Counted from the stretch's first letter, positions 42,710 to 51,244 are shown. The stretch: DNA of 64,000 nucleotides from Planktophila sp965267775 (GCA_965267775.1 OZ254140.1:124001-188000); one strand, 5' to 3'. Notes: a model not told the origin generated them from the sequence alone. Made by a program: numbers and translations.

Positions 42710-43150
42710 CTACTTAGCGCGGTTGCTTCGTACATGGGTTACAACGCCATGTATAGCGAAGATGGTAAAGATCACGATCATCACGATAAAGCTATCAAAG
42801 AGAGATCTAGGGACTTGCTTCGCAGTTACCAGGATATAAATATCAGGAACAAAATGCAGTATCGCTGCGATGACTCCGAATGTCAGAGCATTTCGCCAAT
42901 GATTTGCAAGAATGGCAAAGAGCATCTTCGCAGTTGATATTGCATATGGCACGGCGATTGAAATAACGATTACGAAGTAGGTGTATGGGTTGACGCCGTA
43001 CTTAGCAAAAGTCTTATCGACCACTAGCGTCTTAAAGATGTCCCACACCAGCACGATTGCGATCCACCAACGCTCGACCAGTTGGCGATGCTTCTCTGAT
43101 TTGAGCCAACTGGTTGCCTTCATGTGAGAGAGGGTACGGGAAATCTCCAT
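42710..43150 (-). CDS. Small integral membrane protein of unknown function
   Basis: A 146-residue protein with about four hydrophobic spans (WWIAIVLVWDIFKTLVV; YFVIVISIAVPYAI; LTFGVIAAILHFV; SFIVMIVIFTIFAIHGVV) and a basic C-terminus. The start at 43150 has no ribosome binding site, and an ATG nine codons inside (43123) is an alternative. Family not recognised. It ends 4 bp from the tRNA gene on the other strand and is divergent from the Bax inhibitor-like gene. Confidence 0.7.
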   Translation of the reverse strand: MEISRTLSHMKATSWLKSEKHRQLVERWWIAIVLVWDIFKTLVVDKTFAKYGVNPYTYFVIVISIAVPYAISTAKMLFAILANHWRNALTFGVIAAILHFVPDIYILVTAKQVPRSLFDSFIVMIVIFTIFAIHGVVTHVRSNRAK

Positions 43151-43192
43151 TCACAGGGAAATATAAAGAATCTCGAGTACGTTATACCCGTC

Positions 43193-43211
43193 ACGGGAAG
43201 TCCTTTCCCGT
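43193..43211 (+). other. Leader hairpin upstream of the Bax inhibitor-like gene
   Basis: ACGGGAA (43193-43199) pairs with TTCCCGT (43205-43211) around a five-base loop, ending 19 bp before the ATG and just upstream of AAAGGAGAG. It could stabilise the mRNA 5' end or be a protein site. Confidence 0.35.
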
Positions 43212-43229
43212 ACATAAAAGGAGAGATTA

Positions 43230-43976
43230 ATGCGCAGTTCTAACCCAGTCCTTACCGGCCGCGGTTTCGCTCGTATCAACCCAGAAGCGCTGGATAACCG
43301 CGACGGTTCAGTTCAAGATGTCACATCTCTTGAATCACGTCCTAACTCGGCGCCAATGTCTATTGATGATGTCATCATCAAGACAGCTGGGCTATTCGCA
43401 GTTCTAGTAGCTGTCGGGGCATTTGCATGGCAAGCACAGAGTGGTGCGTTGGCACTTATCGGTCTTGTTGTCGGCTTCATCCTGGCGATGGTTAATACAT
43501 ATTCAAAGAAGATTAGACCTGCGCTAGTAATTGCATATGCAGCAGCTCAAGGACTCGCTCTCGGAACAATCAGTTGGATGTACGAACAGCAATATCAGGG
43601 CATCGTTGGCCAGGCAGTCGTTGCAACAGCCTGTGCATTCACAGGTGTATTGGTTGCTTATAAGAGCGGCAAGATTCGCGTGACTCCTAAGTTCACACGT
43701 ATAGCTACAGGCTCCATTGTTGGCTATTTCGTCTTCTCACTCTTCTCGATGTTCGTTGGATTCCCTACGGGTGGGCTTGGCATGCTGATTTCAATTGGTG
43801 GCGTCGCTATTGCATCAATTTTTATCGTGATGGATCTCGATCAGATTGAGAAGGCAGTTGCTGCGAAGGTTCCGGCGGAAGAGTCATGGCGCTGTGCATT
43901 CGGCCTCATGGTTACCCTTGTCTGGCTATACCTTGAGGTTCTACGCCTCATCTCGATTCTTCGAGGTCGCGACTAA
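43230..43976 (+). CDS. Bax inhibitor-1/YccA-like membrane protein
   Basis: A 248-residue protein with a soluble 50-residue N-terminus (RSSNPVLTGRGFARINPEA) and seven predicted spans, in the actinobacterial YccA-like Bax1-I group. Family features are ALVIAYAAAQGLALGTISWMYE in two parts near 90-115 and the C-terminal FIVMDLDQIEKAV, whose Asp residues are thought to control proton or calcium leak. The strong ribosome binding site AAAGGAGAG fixes the start. A terminator follows, so it is probably monocistronic. Confidence 0.9.
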   Translation: MRSSNPVLTGRGFARINPEALDNRDGSVQDVTSLESRPNSAPMSIDDVIIKTAGLFAVLVAVGAFAWQAQSGALALIGLVVGFILAMVNTYSKKIRPALVIAYAAAQGLALGTISWMYEQQYQGIVGQAVVATACAFTGVLVAYKSGKIRVTPKFTRIATGSIVGYFVFSLFSMFVGFPTGGLGMLISIGGVAIASIFIVMDLDQIEKAVAAKVPAEESWRCAFGLMVTLVWLYLEVLRLISILRGRD

Positions 43977-43992
43977 TCTGAAAGTTTAAATG

Positions 43993-44025
43993 CTGCCCCG
44001 AGTGCCTATGTGCTCGGGGCAGTTT
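43993..44025 (+). terminator. Rho-independent terminator after the Bax inhibitor-like gene
   Basis: CTGCCCCGAG (43993-44002) pairs perfectly with CTCGGGGCAG (44013-44022) around a ten-base loop, followed by TTTCATT. It begins 17 bp after the stop codon. Confidence 0.9.
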
Positions 44026-44064
44026 CATTCTCAGCTCAACTTCCTTGCCTTGTAGAATCCCACA

Positions 44065-45240
44065 ATGGCTAGAGTAGGCAAGAGAGGTAAATGGGTTGCG
44101 ATTGTCGCAACTTGCATTTCAACTCTTTCGCTTAGCATTTCTACTCCGGCAAATGCAGTCCTGACGGCGACACAACAGTTGGATGCGTGTATCGCCGCAG
44201 TAAACGATCCTCTCTATACCCGTTCCACCCTTCCAGGGTTGATGAATTTTGCGAGTGCCTCAGCGATAGAAACAGCGATTACCAACGGAACTCTCGTCGT
44301 CTGGATTGCAAACGGCGCGGGCGTAATCACTGGAAGCGGTAGCGCAAACGGTAATGGTCAAGATTTATTCTGCGGCGATAGCAATGACAATCAGATTGCC
44401 ACGATGGACTCAGATTCATCAACCCAGGATTACTTCTTCGGGGGTGCAGGAAATGACTCAGTTACAAATCACATGTGGTTCTCAACCGTATACGGGGGAC
44501 CTGGTAATGATTATGTCGCCTATGTAGATGAGCGCTCTCATTTCTATGGCGGACCAGGCACTGATAGCTATGGAACTCTCTCGGTCGATTCTTTCTTTGA
44601 ACAAGGCGTAGATCCCGATACGACACCGCCAACGTTTCCATCAGCAGAAACATTTAGCGTTGCTGAGAATTCAACGGCAGTAGGTGCAATCACAACTAGT
44701 GAAAGTGCGACAATCACGATTGATAGCGGTGCAGATAAATTAAGGTTTTCATTGACTCAGCAGAGTTCAACCTCAGCGACTCTTGCCTTTATCTCTGCTC
44801 CAGACTATGAATCGCCAACTGATTTTGATGCAAATAACGCTTATATAGTGGTCTTCAAAGCAGTAGATTCCTCAAATAATGCTGGATATGAAACAGTGAC
44901 TGTGACAGTGGCTGATGTGCTTGATACATCTTCATTTTCAACATTTTCAATCGCGGGGAATGTTTCATCAACCTCTTATCGCACCCCTGTCGTAATCACT
45001 GCGGTTGTGACAGTCGCTGCAAAGATCACCTTCTCCACACTTGGAAAACGCATCGCCAATTGCATTAATCGAGTGGCAACGGGCTCTGGATCCACCTTCA
45101 CTGCTACCTGCACCTGGAAGCCAACAGTGAGAGGAGCGATGCAAGTGAGCGCAGTTGCAACTCCCACATCTGGTGGAATTTCAGGAGCAAAATCACAAGC
45201 TCTCAAAGTTTTTGTATTACAGAGGTCAGGTACGCGGTAA
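44065..45240 (+). CDS. Secreted RTX-like/cadherin-like protein with conserved C-terminal module
   Basis: A 391-residue exported protein (signal peptide ending near PANA). Glycine-aspartate motifs GGAGND (126-131), GGPGND (144-149) and GGPGTD (162-167) are spaced exactly 18 residues apart, like every second nonapeptide of an RTX calcium-binding roll. Residues 195-285 look like a cadherin-type domain (FSVAENSTAVGAITT; DYESPTDFDANNAYIVVFKA). Residues 291-391 match the C-terminal module of the protein at 27340-28437 (GKRI, two Cys, TGSG, TATCTWKP). Calcium-dependent surface adhesion is plausible, not shown. It follows a terminator, so it likely has its own promoter. Confidence 0.78.
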   Translation: MARVGKRGKWVAIVATCISTLSLSISTPANAVLTATQQLDACIAAVNDPLYTRSTLPGLMNFASASAIETAITNGTLVVWIANGAGVITGSGSANGNGQDLFCGDSNDNQIATMDSDSSTQDYFFGGAGNDSVTNHMWFSTVYGGPGNDYVAYVDERSHFYGGPGTDSYGTLSVDSFFEQGVDPDTTPPTFPSAETFSVAENSTAVGAITTSESATITIDSGADKLRFSLTQQSSTSATLAFISAPDYESPTDFDANNAYIVVFKAVDSSNNAGYETVTVTVADVLDTSSFSTFSIAGNVSSTSYRTPVVITAVVTVAAKITFSTLGKRIANCINRVATGSGSTFTATCTWKPTVRGAMQVSAVATPTSGGISGAKSQALKVFVLQRSGTR

Positions 45241-45261
45241 TTTCTCGTGTACATTGCCGCC

Positions 45262-45549
45262 ATGAGCAAAGTTTTCCTATTTGTCGAGATTGATGTGAAG
45301 CCAGGTCAAGGTGAGACTTTTCTCGTAGAGCTACATAAGCAGGTCGATATCATCCGTGGCGAATCAGGATGCGAATCAATCGAAGTCCTCAAGAATGATC
45401 TCCAAGAAAATCTGATTCACGTGTGGGAGATCTGGAGTGACAAGGCGGCCTGGGATCGTCATATGGTCAACGATGCGAGCAAGGCTTGGCAGATTCGCGC
45501 TTCAGAGTTTGTAGCAAACGAAAAGATCACCGTTATGAGTAAGCCTTAA
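45262..45549 (+). CDS. Antibiotic biosynthesis monooxygenase (ABM/YgiN-like) domain protein
   Basis: A 95-residue ferredoxin-like dimeric alpha-beta barrel. ATG 45262 is preferred to the in-frame GTG at 45247 because it gives the usual family start (MSKVFLFVEIDVKPGQGETF). Conserved positions include ESGCESIEV near 37 and HVWEIWSDKAAWDRHM near 55-70. Members include quinol monooxygenases and many of unknown substrate. It ends about 110 bp before the sugar operon promoter. Confidence 0.88.
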   Translation: MSKVFLFVEIDVKPGQGETFLVELHKQVDIIRGESGCESIEVLKNDLQENLIHVWEIWSDKAAWDRHMVNDASKAWQIRASEFVANEKITVMSKP

Positions 45550-45659
45550 GCCTCATTCTCGCGATAAGAGAACTAGTCAGTAACACTTCGCGTCCAATGC
45601 CAGGTTCGTAACTCGACAATAAAGATATCTAATCGTTATCAAAAATAGCCTTATTTCCT

Positions 45660-45706
45660 TTGACAGCCCTTGCACCCCACAGAGTACCTTTCGGGACAAC
45701 GTTGTC
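45660..45706 (+). promoter_or_regulatory. Promoter and LacI-type operator of the sugar ABC operon
   Basis: A consensus -35 TTGACA (45660-45665) is followed after 19 bases by TACCTT (45685-45690) as a possible -10. A perfect 12-bp palindrome GACAACGTTGTC (45695-45706), with the central CG typical of LacI-family sites, would cover the transcription start. A LacI regulator is encoded as the last gene of the same operon, so it is the likely ligand. A hairpin TCTCAG/CTGAGA follows at 45705-45721. The remaining 45550-45781 leader shows no gene. Confidence 0.6.
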
Positions 45707-45781
45707 TCAGATTCACTGAGATGGTGATTGACCGGACCTTCTCGCCAGAGAAAGTCCTTAAGTCTTGAAAGGACTTCATCA

Positions 45782-46783
45782 ATGGCAACACTTCGCCACA
45801 AGGCAGTGAAGGTTCTTGCAGTTGCTGTAGCAGCATCATTTGCTGTTGCAGGAATTTCAACACCAGCACAAGCTGCAAATAAGTACACAATCGCATTCGT
45901 AATGGGTGCAGAGTCAGATCCATTCTTCCAGGCTATGAAGCTTGGCGCAGAGCAGGAAGCAAAGGCAAAGGGTGTAACACTCGTATGGCAGGGAGACCCA
46001 TCTGTCTACTCACCAGCAACACAGAACCCAATCCTTGATCAGGTTCTTGCACTTAAGCCAAACGGTCTTGTTTTGATCCCAACAGATCCAACAGCACTTC
46101 AGGCAGGTCACGACAAGGCGATTGCAGCTGGCATCCCAGTTGTAAACGTTGATACACACGTCAATGACACATCAAAGGCAGTCTCATTCATCACTGGCGA
46201 TAACGCTGATGGTGGAGCAAAGGCAGCTGACACACTTGCGACTGCAATTGGTTACAAGAAGGGCAAGACATACAAGGTCGTCGTTGGTCTCACATCAGCA
46301 ACAGCAACAACAAACGTTGGTCGCCTTGATGGATTCTCAGCTCAGATCAAGAAGAAGTACCCAGGTATCAAGATTGTTGATAAGGCGTACTCACAGTCAC
46401 AGCCATCAGTTGCAAATACAAACGTTTCTAACTGGCTTACAAAGTACCCAGATCTAGCAGGTATCTTCGCAATTGACGGAACAAATGCTGCAGGTGCAGC
46501 AGCTGCTCTTCAGGCGAAGGGTCTTGTTGGCAAGATCAAGCTCATCGGTTACGACGCATACCCAGCAAACGTTGACCTCATCAAGAAGGGCGTTTTCACA
46601 GCTCTTATTGCTCAGGATCCAGCTGCTGAGGCACGTCTAGCAATCGATTACTTGGTTGCAACACTCGATAAGGACAAGGCTGCGATTGCAAAGATCAAGC
46701 ATGATGTCGTTATCCCTAACGTGGTTCTTACAGCTAAGTCTTCAGCTGCGGACCTCAAGAAGTACACATACGTAGCTAAGTAA
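45782..46783 (+). CDS. Sugar-binding protein of an ABC transporter (periplasmic-binding family 4, RbsB-like)
   Basis: A 333-residue solute-binding protein. ATG 45782 with AAAGGA upstream starts a Sec signal peptide (basic MATLRHKAVKV, hydrophobic core, cleavage after AQA). The mature protein starts YTIAFVMGAESDPFFQAMKLG and has the two-lobed RbsB pattern (LIPTDPTALQAG; IPVVNVDTHV; DGTNAAGAAAALQ; IKLIGYDAYP). There is no lipobox and no Cys in the protein, unlike most monoderm binding proteins. It is the first gene of an operon with permease, ATPase and LacI. The ligand is probably a pentose or hexose. Confidence 0.92.
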   Translation: MATLRHKAVKVLAVAVAASFAVAGISTPAQAANKYTIAFVMGAESDPFFQAMKLGAEQEAKAKGVTLVWQGDPSVYSPATQNPILDQVLALKPNGLVLIPTDPTALQAGHDKAIAAGIPVVNVDTHVNDTSKAVSFITGDNADGGAKAADTLATAIGYKKGKTYKVVVGLTSATATTNVGRLDGFSAQIKKKYPGIKIVDKAYSQSQPSVANTNVSNWLTKYPDLAGIFAIDGTNAAGAAAALQAKGLVGKIKLIGYDAYPANVDLIKKGVFTALIAQDPAAEARLAIDYLVATLDKDKAAIAKIKHDVVIPNVVLTAKSSAADLKKYTYVAK

Positions 46784-46800
46784 TTAGCTTTCGTGAGCAG

Positions 46801-46836
46801 TCGGGCTGGTCTAGAGTTCGCTCAAGACCAGCCCGA
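46801..46836 (+). terminator. Intercistronic hairpin between binding-protein and permease genes
   Basis: TCGGGCTGGTCT (46801-46812) pairs perfectly with AGACCAGCCCGA (46825-46836), then TTCTTCG. The twelve-base-pair stem starts 17 bp after the stop and has only a weak T tract. It probably causes partial termination or protects the upstream mRNA, giving more binding protein than permease. Confidence 0.7.
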
Positions 46837-46884
46837 TTCTTCGATAGGCAAGTAGTTAATTTCAAACAACAATCAGGAGTCCGA

Positions 46885-47901
46885 GTGAGCAATCTTGTAA
46901 ATCGTGCCAAATCAATTGCTGGCAACCAGCAGGCGTTACTTCTGCTCGTACTTATCGCAATGATTGCCTTCTTCACCTCACGTAACTCAATCTTCTTCTC
47001 AAACGCTGTCTTCGGAAACATCATCTCCGACTGGGCGCCTATCGTCCTCATCGCAATCGGAGAAACCTTTGTCATTATCTCTGGCGGAATCGATCTCTCA
47101 GTTGGATCAACCGTTGCGATCTCTGGAGTTGTATCAGCTTTTGCAATGCGCTCATTGACTGAACATGGACATAGCTCAACTCAAACGCTCATCGTGGGAT
47201 TTATTGTCTCTGTTGCAACTGGAGTTCTTGTTGGAGGAATTAACGCCTTTCTCATTACCAAGACAAATGTTGTTCCCTTTATTGCAACCCTTGTAACGAT
47301 GGGTGCGGGATCTGGTCTTGCTATTGTCTTTACTGGTGGCGGACCCATCGGTGGCGGGCCGGATGCAGCGATTCAATTAAGCGTTCCCAAGGTTGGCCCA
47401 TTCTCATACCCAGGGCTGGCAATCGTCGCACTTGTCATTATTCTCGGTCTCTTCCTGCATAAGGCTCGCTTCGGACGCTACGTATATGCCATCGGATCGA
47501 ATGAATTTGCAGCTCGTGCTGCAGGAATTAATACAAAGGCATATTTGGCAAAGATTTATATCCTCTCCGGAGCCCTAGCTGGAATGGCTGGCTACTACTA
47601 CTACCTTCGCTTAGGTTGTGGTGCACCGACGTCTGGACTTGGTGGCGAACTGCAAGCGATCGCCGCAGTCGTAATCGGTGGCGCCGCACTCTCAGGCGGT
47701 GAAGGACGTATCTCTGGCACAGTATTAGGAGCGCTCATCCTCACTACAGTGACGAGCGGTCTCATCATCATCAACGTTGCCGCAAACTGGAAGCAAGTTG
47801 TGGTTGCAATTCTGATTGCTGCAGCAGTTCTACTGCAAGAGGCAAGAGCAAAAGGTTCCTCCTCGAAATTGCTAGCCAATCTATTGAAGAAGAAGAATTA
47901 G
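46885..47901 (+). CDS. Sugar ABC transporter permease (RbsC-like)
   Basis: A 338-residue membrane permease of the ribose/xylose/fructose group. Family signatures are FVIISGGIDLSVGSTVAISG near 62-81, KTNVVPFIATLVTMGAGSG near 125, and the ATPase-contact region YAIGSNEFAARAAGINTKAY near 198-217. GTG start with AGGAGT upstream. It is followed 9 bp later by the ATPase gene. Confidence 0.93.
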   Translation: MSNLVNRAKSIAGNQQALLLLVLIAMIAFFTSRNSIFFSNAVFGNIISDWAPIVLIAIGETFVIISGGIDLSVGSTVAISGVVSAFAMRSLTEHGHSSTQTLIVGFIVSVATGVLVGGINAFLITKTNVVPFIATLVTMGAGSGLAIVFTGGGPIGGGPDAAIQLSVPKVGPFSYPGLAIVALVIILGLFLHKARFGRYVYAIGSNEFAARAAGINTKAYLAKIYILSGALAGMAGYYYYLRLGCGAPTSGLGGELQAIAAVVIGGAALSGGEGRISGTVLGALILTTVTSGLIIINVAANWKQVVVAILIAAAVLLQEARAKGSSSKLLANLLKKKN

Positions 47902-47910
47902 GAGAGCGCG

Positions 47911-48660
47911 ATGACACAGCCACTCTATGAAGTCCGTGATGTTTCAAAATCTTATGGTTCAGTAATCGCCCTTAGTGGGGTCTCGCTTAAGATTCACGCA
48001 GGTGAGGTTATTGGCCTTGTCGGTGATAACGGTGCCGGTAAATCTACTTTGGTTAAAGTGCTCTCTGGTGCACACCAACCAAGCGAAGGAACAGTAATTC
48101 TCGAAGGCAGTGAGAGAAAATGGAATTCACCTCATGATGCACTTGTAGCAGGTGTTGAAACCCTTTATCAGGACTCCGGACTTGCGCCTCATCTTTCAGT
48201 AAGTGCAAATGTTTTTCTCGGCCGTGAAAAGTATGTGAAGGGTATTTTAGGCAAGCTCGGATTCTTGGCTCAGAAAGAGATGGATCGAGTTGCACATGAG
48301 AATCTCGATCGCGTCGGAATTGCAGTCCCACAATCAAATCGTTCAGTTTCTCAACTCTCGGGTGGTCAGCGACAGGCGGTTGCTATCGGTCGCGCCGTTT
48401 CATGGGCTAGTAAGGTCATCATCCTTGATGAGCCAACTAACCATCTAGGTGCACGTCAGGCCGGCGAAGTTCTCGCTGTGATTAAGGCTGCAAAGGAACG
48501 TGGACTAGGCGTCATTTTCATCTCTCACACATTGCCTCACGTCCTGCAAGTAACAGATCGAATTGTGGTTCTGCGCCTTGGAAAGATTGTCGCTGATGCG
48601 CCTACTTCAACCTTTGATGCAGAGAGCCTCCTCGGCACAATCACTGGCCTCATCGACTAA
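47911..48660 (+). CDS. Sugar ABC transporter ATP-binding protein (single domain)
   Basis: A 249-residue ABC ATPase. Walker A GDNGAGKST near 36-44, Q-loop in TLYQDSGL, signature LSGGQRQA near 149, Walker B VIILDEPTNHLG near 169 and H-loop FISHT. Ribose-type systems often carry a double ATPase (about 500 residues); this one is a single domain and would act as a homodimer, as in FrcA-like systems. The ribosome binding site overlaps the permease end. Confidence 0.93.
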   Translation: MTQPLYEVRDVSKSYGSVIALSGVSLKIHAGEVIGLVGDNGAGKSTLVKVLSGAHQPSEGTVILEGSERKWNSPHDALVAGVETLYQDSGLAPHLSVSANVFLGREKYVKGILGKLGFLAQKEMDRVAHENLDRVGIAVPQSNRSVSQLSGGQRQAVAIGRAVSWASKVIILDEPTNHLGARQAGEVLAVIKAAKERGLGVIFISHTLPHVLQVTDRIVVLRLGKIVADAPTSTFDAESLLGTITGLID

Positions 48661-48679
48661 ATCCCTTACTCTTTACGCA

Positions 48680-49708
48680 ATGAATCCAAGGAGAACTGTT
48701 GCGCGTCCGACGATGCGCGAAGTTGCGGCGCTTTCCGGGACAAGTCTCAAGACAGTCTCTCGCGTCTTCAACTCTGTTCCAACGGTGGATCCAGTTCTTA
48801 CCGAAAAGGTCCTCAAGGCAGCGAAGAAGCTCAATTACACACCTAATATGACCGCGGGTTCGCTTCGCCGAACTAATGGCAAGACGAAGACAATTGGAAT
48901 TCTCCTAGAAGATATTTCCAACCCGTTCTCGGCTTCGCTCTATCGAATCTATGAAGATTATGCTGCCAAGAATGGCTACATCATCTTGGCTGGTAGCTTG
49001 GATGAAGAACCAGAGCGCGAGCATGAACTTGTAAACCTATTTATCTCTCGCAGAGTAGATGGCTTATTGCTTGCTCCATCTGGAAGCGATCATGCATATC
49101 TTAAGAGCGAAGTTTCGACGGGCATGCATTTCGGTTTTATTGACCGGCCGCCAGTAAATTTCAAAGCAGATGCGGTGCTCTCGACTAATAGAGATGGTTC
49201 TTTTGAAGCAGTCAACCATCTGATCTCATTTGGACATAAGAGAATTCTCTTCCTCGGAGATGATCCTGCGATTTACACTGCCGAAGAACGATATCAAGGT
49301 TATGCAAAGGCGCTCAAACGTGCGAAGTATGGAGTTGAGAAGAGGTTAGTTCTCCGAGGGTTAGAGAATGAAGAAAGTGCAATTGCTGAGGTGCGCAAAG
49401 TCTTAAGAGGCGCAGATGCCCCGACTGCAATCTTTGCCACACAGAACTTATTGACATGGGTTGCAATGAAAGCGCTACGTGCTGAGAAATTAGAAGAGAA
49501 AATTGCACTTGTTGGCTTTGATGATATTCCAGGAGCAGAGCTTTTGAGACCCGCTGTTACATTAGTAAGACAGGACTTGGCTGAGATGGGGCGTAGATCT
49601 ATTGAAATGCTCTTCTCTCGCATTAATGGCGATACCAGCGAAGTCCAGACCGTGATCGTCCCCACGACTTTAACCCCGATGGGTTCAGGCGAGATTCCTG
49701 CACGATAG
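48680..49708 (+). CDS. LacI-family transcriptional regulator
   Basis: A 342-residue repressor. The helix-turn-helix PTMREVAALSGTSLKTVSRV lies at residues 11-30, followed by the hinge KLNYTPNMTAGSLRR and a sugar-binding domain (TIGILLEDISNPFSASLYRIY; VDGLLLAPSGS; LVGFDDIPGAELLRP; VRQDLAEMGRRSIEML). ATG 48680 follows the ATPase stop by 19 bp and lacks a strong ribosome binding site. An in-frame ATG 11 codons later is an alternative. It probably binds the palindrome at 45695-45706 and responds to the transported sugar. Confidence 0.92.
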   Translation: MNPRRTVARPTMREVAALSGTSLKTVSRVFNSVPTVDPVLTEKVLKAAKKLNYTPNMTAGSLRRTNGKTKTIGILLEDISNPFSASLYRIYEDYAAKNGYIILAGSLDEEPEREHELVNLFISRRVDGLLLAPSGSDHAYLKSEVSTGMHFGFIDRPPVNFKADAVLSTNRDGSFEAVNHLISFGHKRILFLGDDPAIYTAEERYQGYAKALKRAKYGVEKRLVLRGLENEESAIAEVRKVLRGADAPTAIFATQNLLTWVAMKALRAEKLEEKIALVGFDDIPGAELLRPAVTLVRQDLAEMGRRSIEMLFSRINGDTSEVQTVIVPTTLTPMGSGEIPAR

Positions 49709-49716
49709 GCAGGCAA

Positions 49717-49733
49717 TTTAGCGGTCCGCTAAA
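49717..49733. promoter_or_regulatory. Perfect 17-bp palindrome between lacI and pntA
   Basis: TTTAGCGG-T-CCGCTAAA, eight base pairs around a single central base. The one-base centre makes it a poor hairpin, so a protein site is more likely than a terminator. It lies 64 bp before the pntA start. A second imperfect dyad (AGC-AAT-GCT centre, about 49766-49789) lies nearer the start codon. Confidence 0.45.
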
Positions 49734-49796
49734 GGCCTCAGTGCCATCACTCTCGTTTCCCTAGGTTTACCCAGCAATGCTGAGTAACCTTCCAAT

Positions 49797-50951
49797 ATGA
49801 AAGTTTGCGTCCCAAAGGAAATCAGAGAGGGCGAAAAGCGCGTGGCGCTCGTCCCAGACGTCATAAGTAAGTTAACTAAATTGGGCTACGAGGTCGTGAT
49901 TGAAAGTGGCGCAGGAATTCATTCGCAAGCATCTGATGATCTCTATCGATCCGCGGGTGCATCTGTTCTTTCTGGAGATGTATTAAGCAGTGCAGATGTC
50001 GTTCTCTCTGTGCAGCCACTCACCCCAGCGCAGATGGGCACGCTGAAGAAGGGCACTGTCACTATCTCCTTTCTCTCACCAACAATGTCAGTCGACTCGA
50101 TTGACGCTGCGGCAAGTGCAGGCGTTACTGCTTTCTCACTCGAATTAGTTCCACGTATCTCACGAGCGCAATCAATGGATGCACTTTCGTCGCAAGCTCT
50201 CTGCGCGGGTTATCGCGCGGCACTTGTCGGCGCTGAGCTCTCACCACGATTCTTTCCATTATTAATGACGGCGGCAGGAACTGTTACACCTGCACAGGTG
50301 CTCGTTCTCGGTGCAGGCGTTGCAGGGCTACAAGCGATTGCAACAGCCCGCAGACTTGGCGCAGTTGTCTCTGCCTACGATGTTCGTCCCGCATCTGCTG
50401 ATGAAGTGCGATCCATGGGCGCAACATTTATTCAACTGGAACTTGAGGCGCTCGAAGGCGCTGGTGGATATGCAAGAGAGATGACAGAGGAGCGCGCAGC
50501 AAAGCAACGCGAACTCTTGACTCCATATATTGCTAAATCACATCTGGTCATCACAACTGCTGCAGTTCCGGGACGTGCAGCTCCGCGATTGATGACAAAA
50601 GATATGGTCGATGCGATGGAACCAGGAACAATCATTGTTGATCTCGCTGCAGAGACTGGCGGAAATGTTGAAGGCTCTAAGCCGGGGGAGATTGTTGAAA
50701 CCTCTGGCGGAGTTCGAATCTGGGGCGGCAAAGATGTCCCGAGCCAACTTCCCTTCCACGCTTCGAGTTTGTACGCTCGAAATGTAGTTAATTTGCTGAC
50801 TCTCCTCACTCAAGGTGCAGCTCCTGCAAAGGATGACAAGGCAGCTGTAGAGCTTGCAATCAATCTCAACTTCGACGATGAGATTATCAATGGCGCTGCA
50901 GTGACTCACGCTGGCGCCCGACGTACACCTGAAGTAAAGGCGGCAAAATAA
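49797..50951 (+). CDS. pntAA: Proton-translocating NAD(P) transhydrogenase, alpha subunit part 1 (NAD-binding)
   Basis: A 384-residue soluble NAD(H)-binding subunit. Start MKVCVPKEIREGEKRVALVPD, family motif KLGYEVVIESGAG, NAD fold VLVLGAGVAGLQAIATARRLG near 167, and LVITTAAVPGRAAPRLMT near 248. The split alpha subunit, with the membrane part encoded separately, is the three-gene form seen in Rhodospirillum and many actinobacteria. No clear ribosome binding site precedes the ATG. The stop overlaps the next start by one base. Confidence 0.95.
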   Translation: MKVCVPKEIREGEKRVALVPDVISKLTKLGYEVVIESGAGIHSQASDDLYRSAGASVLSGDVLSSADVVLSVQPLTPAQMGTLKKGTVTISFLSPTMSVDSIDAAASAGVTAFSLELVPRISRAQSMDALSSQALCAGYRAALVGAELSPRFFPLLMTAAGTVTPAQVLVLGAGVAGLQAIATARRLGAVVSAYDVRPASADEVRSMGATFIQLELEALEGAGGYAREMTEERAAKQRELLTPYIAKSHLVITTAAVPGRAAPRLMTKDMVDAMEPGTIIVDLAAETGGNVEGSKPGEIVETSGGVRIWGGKDVPSQLPFHASSLYARNVVNLLTLLTQGAAPAKDDKAAVELAINLNFDDEIINGAAVTHAGARRTPEVKAAK

Positions 50952-51244
50952 TGACAGCCATTGCAGTTATCTCGATCTTCGTTCTTGCCGTCTTCGTGGG
51001 ATTTGAAGTTGTATCTAAGGTCTCTTCAACACTTCATACGCCTTTGATGTCTGGTGCTAATGCGATCCACGGTGTCATTCTTGTTGGTGCAATCATCGTT
51101 GCCGATGAAGCAACGAGCAATCTTGAACTTGGCCTTGCCGTTGCAGCAATTGTCCTTGCAACTATCAACGTCGTTGGTGGATTCGTTGTAACGGACCGCA
51201 TGCTCGAAATGTTCAAGCCTAAGAAGGGCGGTGAACAGAAGTGA
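50951..51244 (+). CDS. pntAB: NAD(P) transhydrogenase, alpha subunit part 2 (membrane)
   Basis: A 97-residue membrane subunit with three spans (AVISIFVLAVFVGFEVV; GANAIHGVILVGAIIVA; LAVAAIVLATINVVGGF). HTPLMSGANAIHGVI is the conserved family segment with the functional His. It ends in the usual DRMLEMFKPKK. Overlaps pntAA by 1 bp and pntB by 4 bp (GTGA). Confidence 0.95.
   Translation: MTAIAVISIFVLAVFVGFEVVSKVSSTLHTPLMSGANAIHGVILVGAIIVADEATSNLELGLAVAAIVLATINVVGGFVVTDRMLEMFKPKKGGEQK

Noticed and set aside
43193..43211. A terminator upstream of the Bax inhibitor-like gene
   Set aside because: There is no T tract after the hairpin, and it lies directly before the ribosome binding site of a well-formed gene.
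45261..45721. A structured RNA gene in the leader of the sugar operon
   Set aside because: Only a short TCTCAG/CTGAGA hairpin and the operator palindrome are present; nothing resembling a known RNA family.
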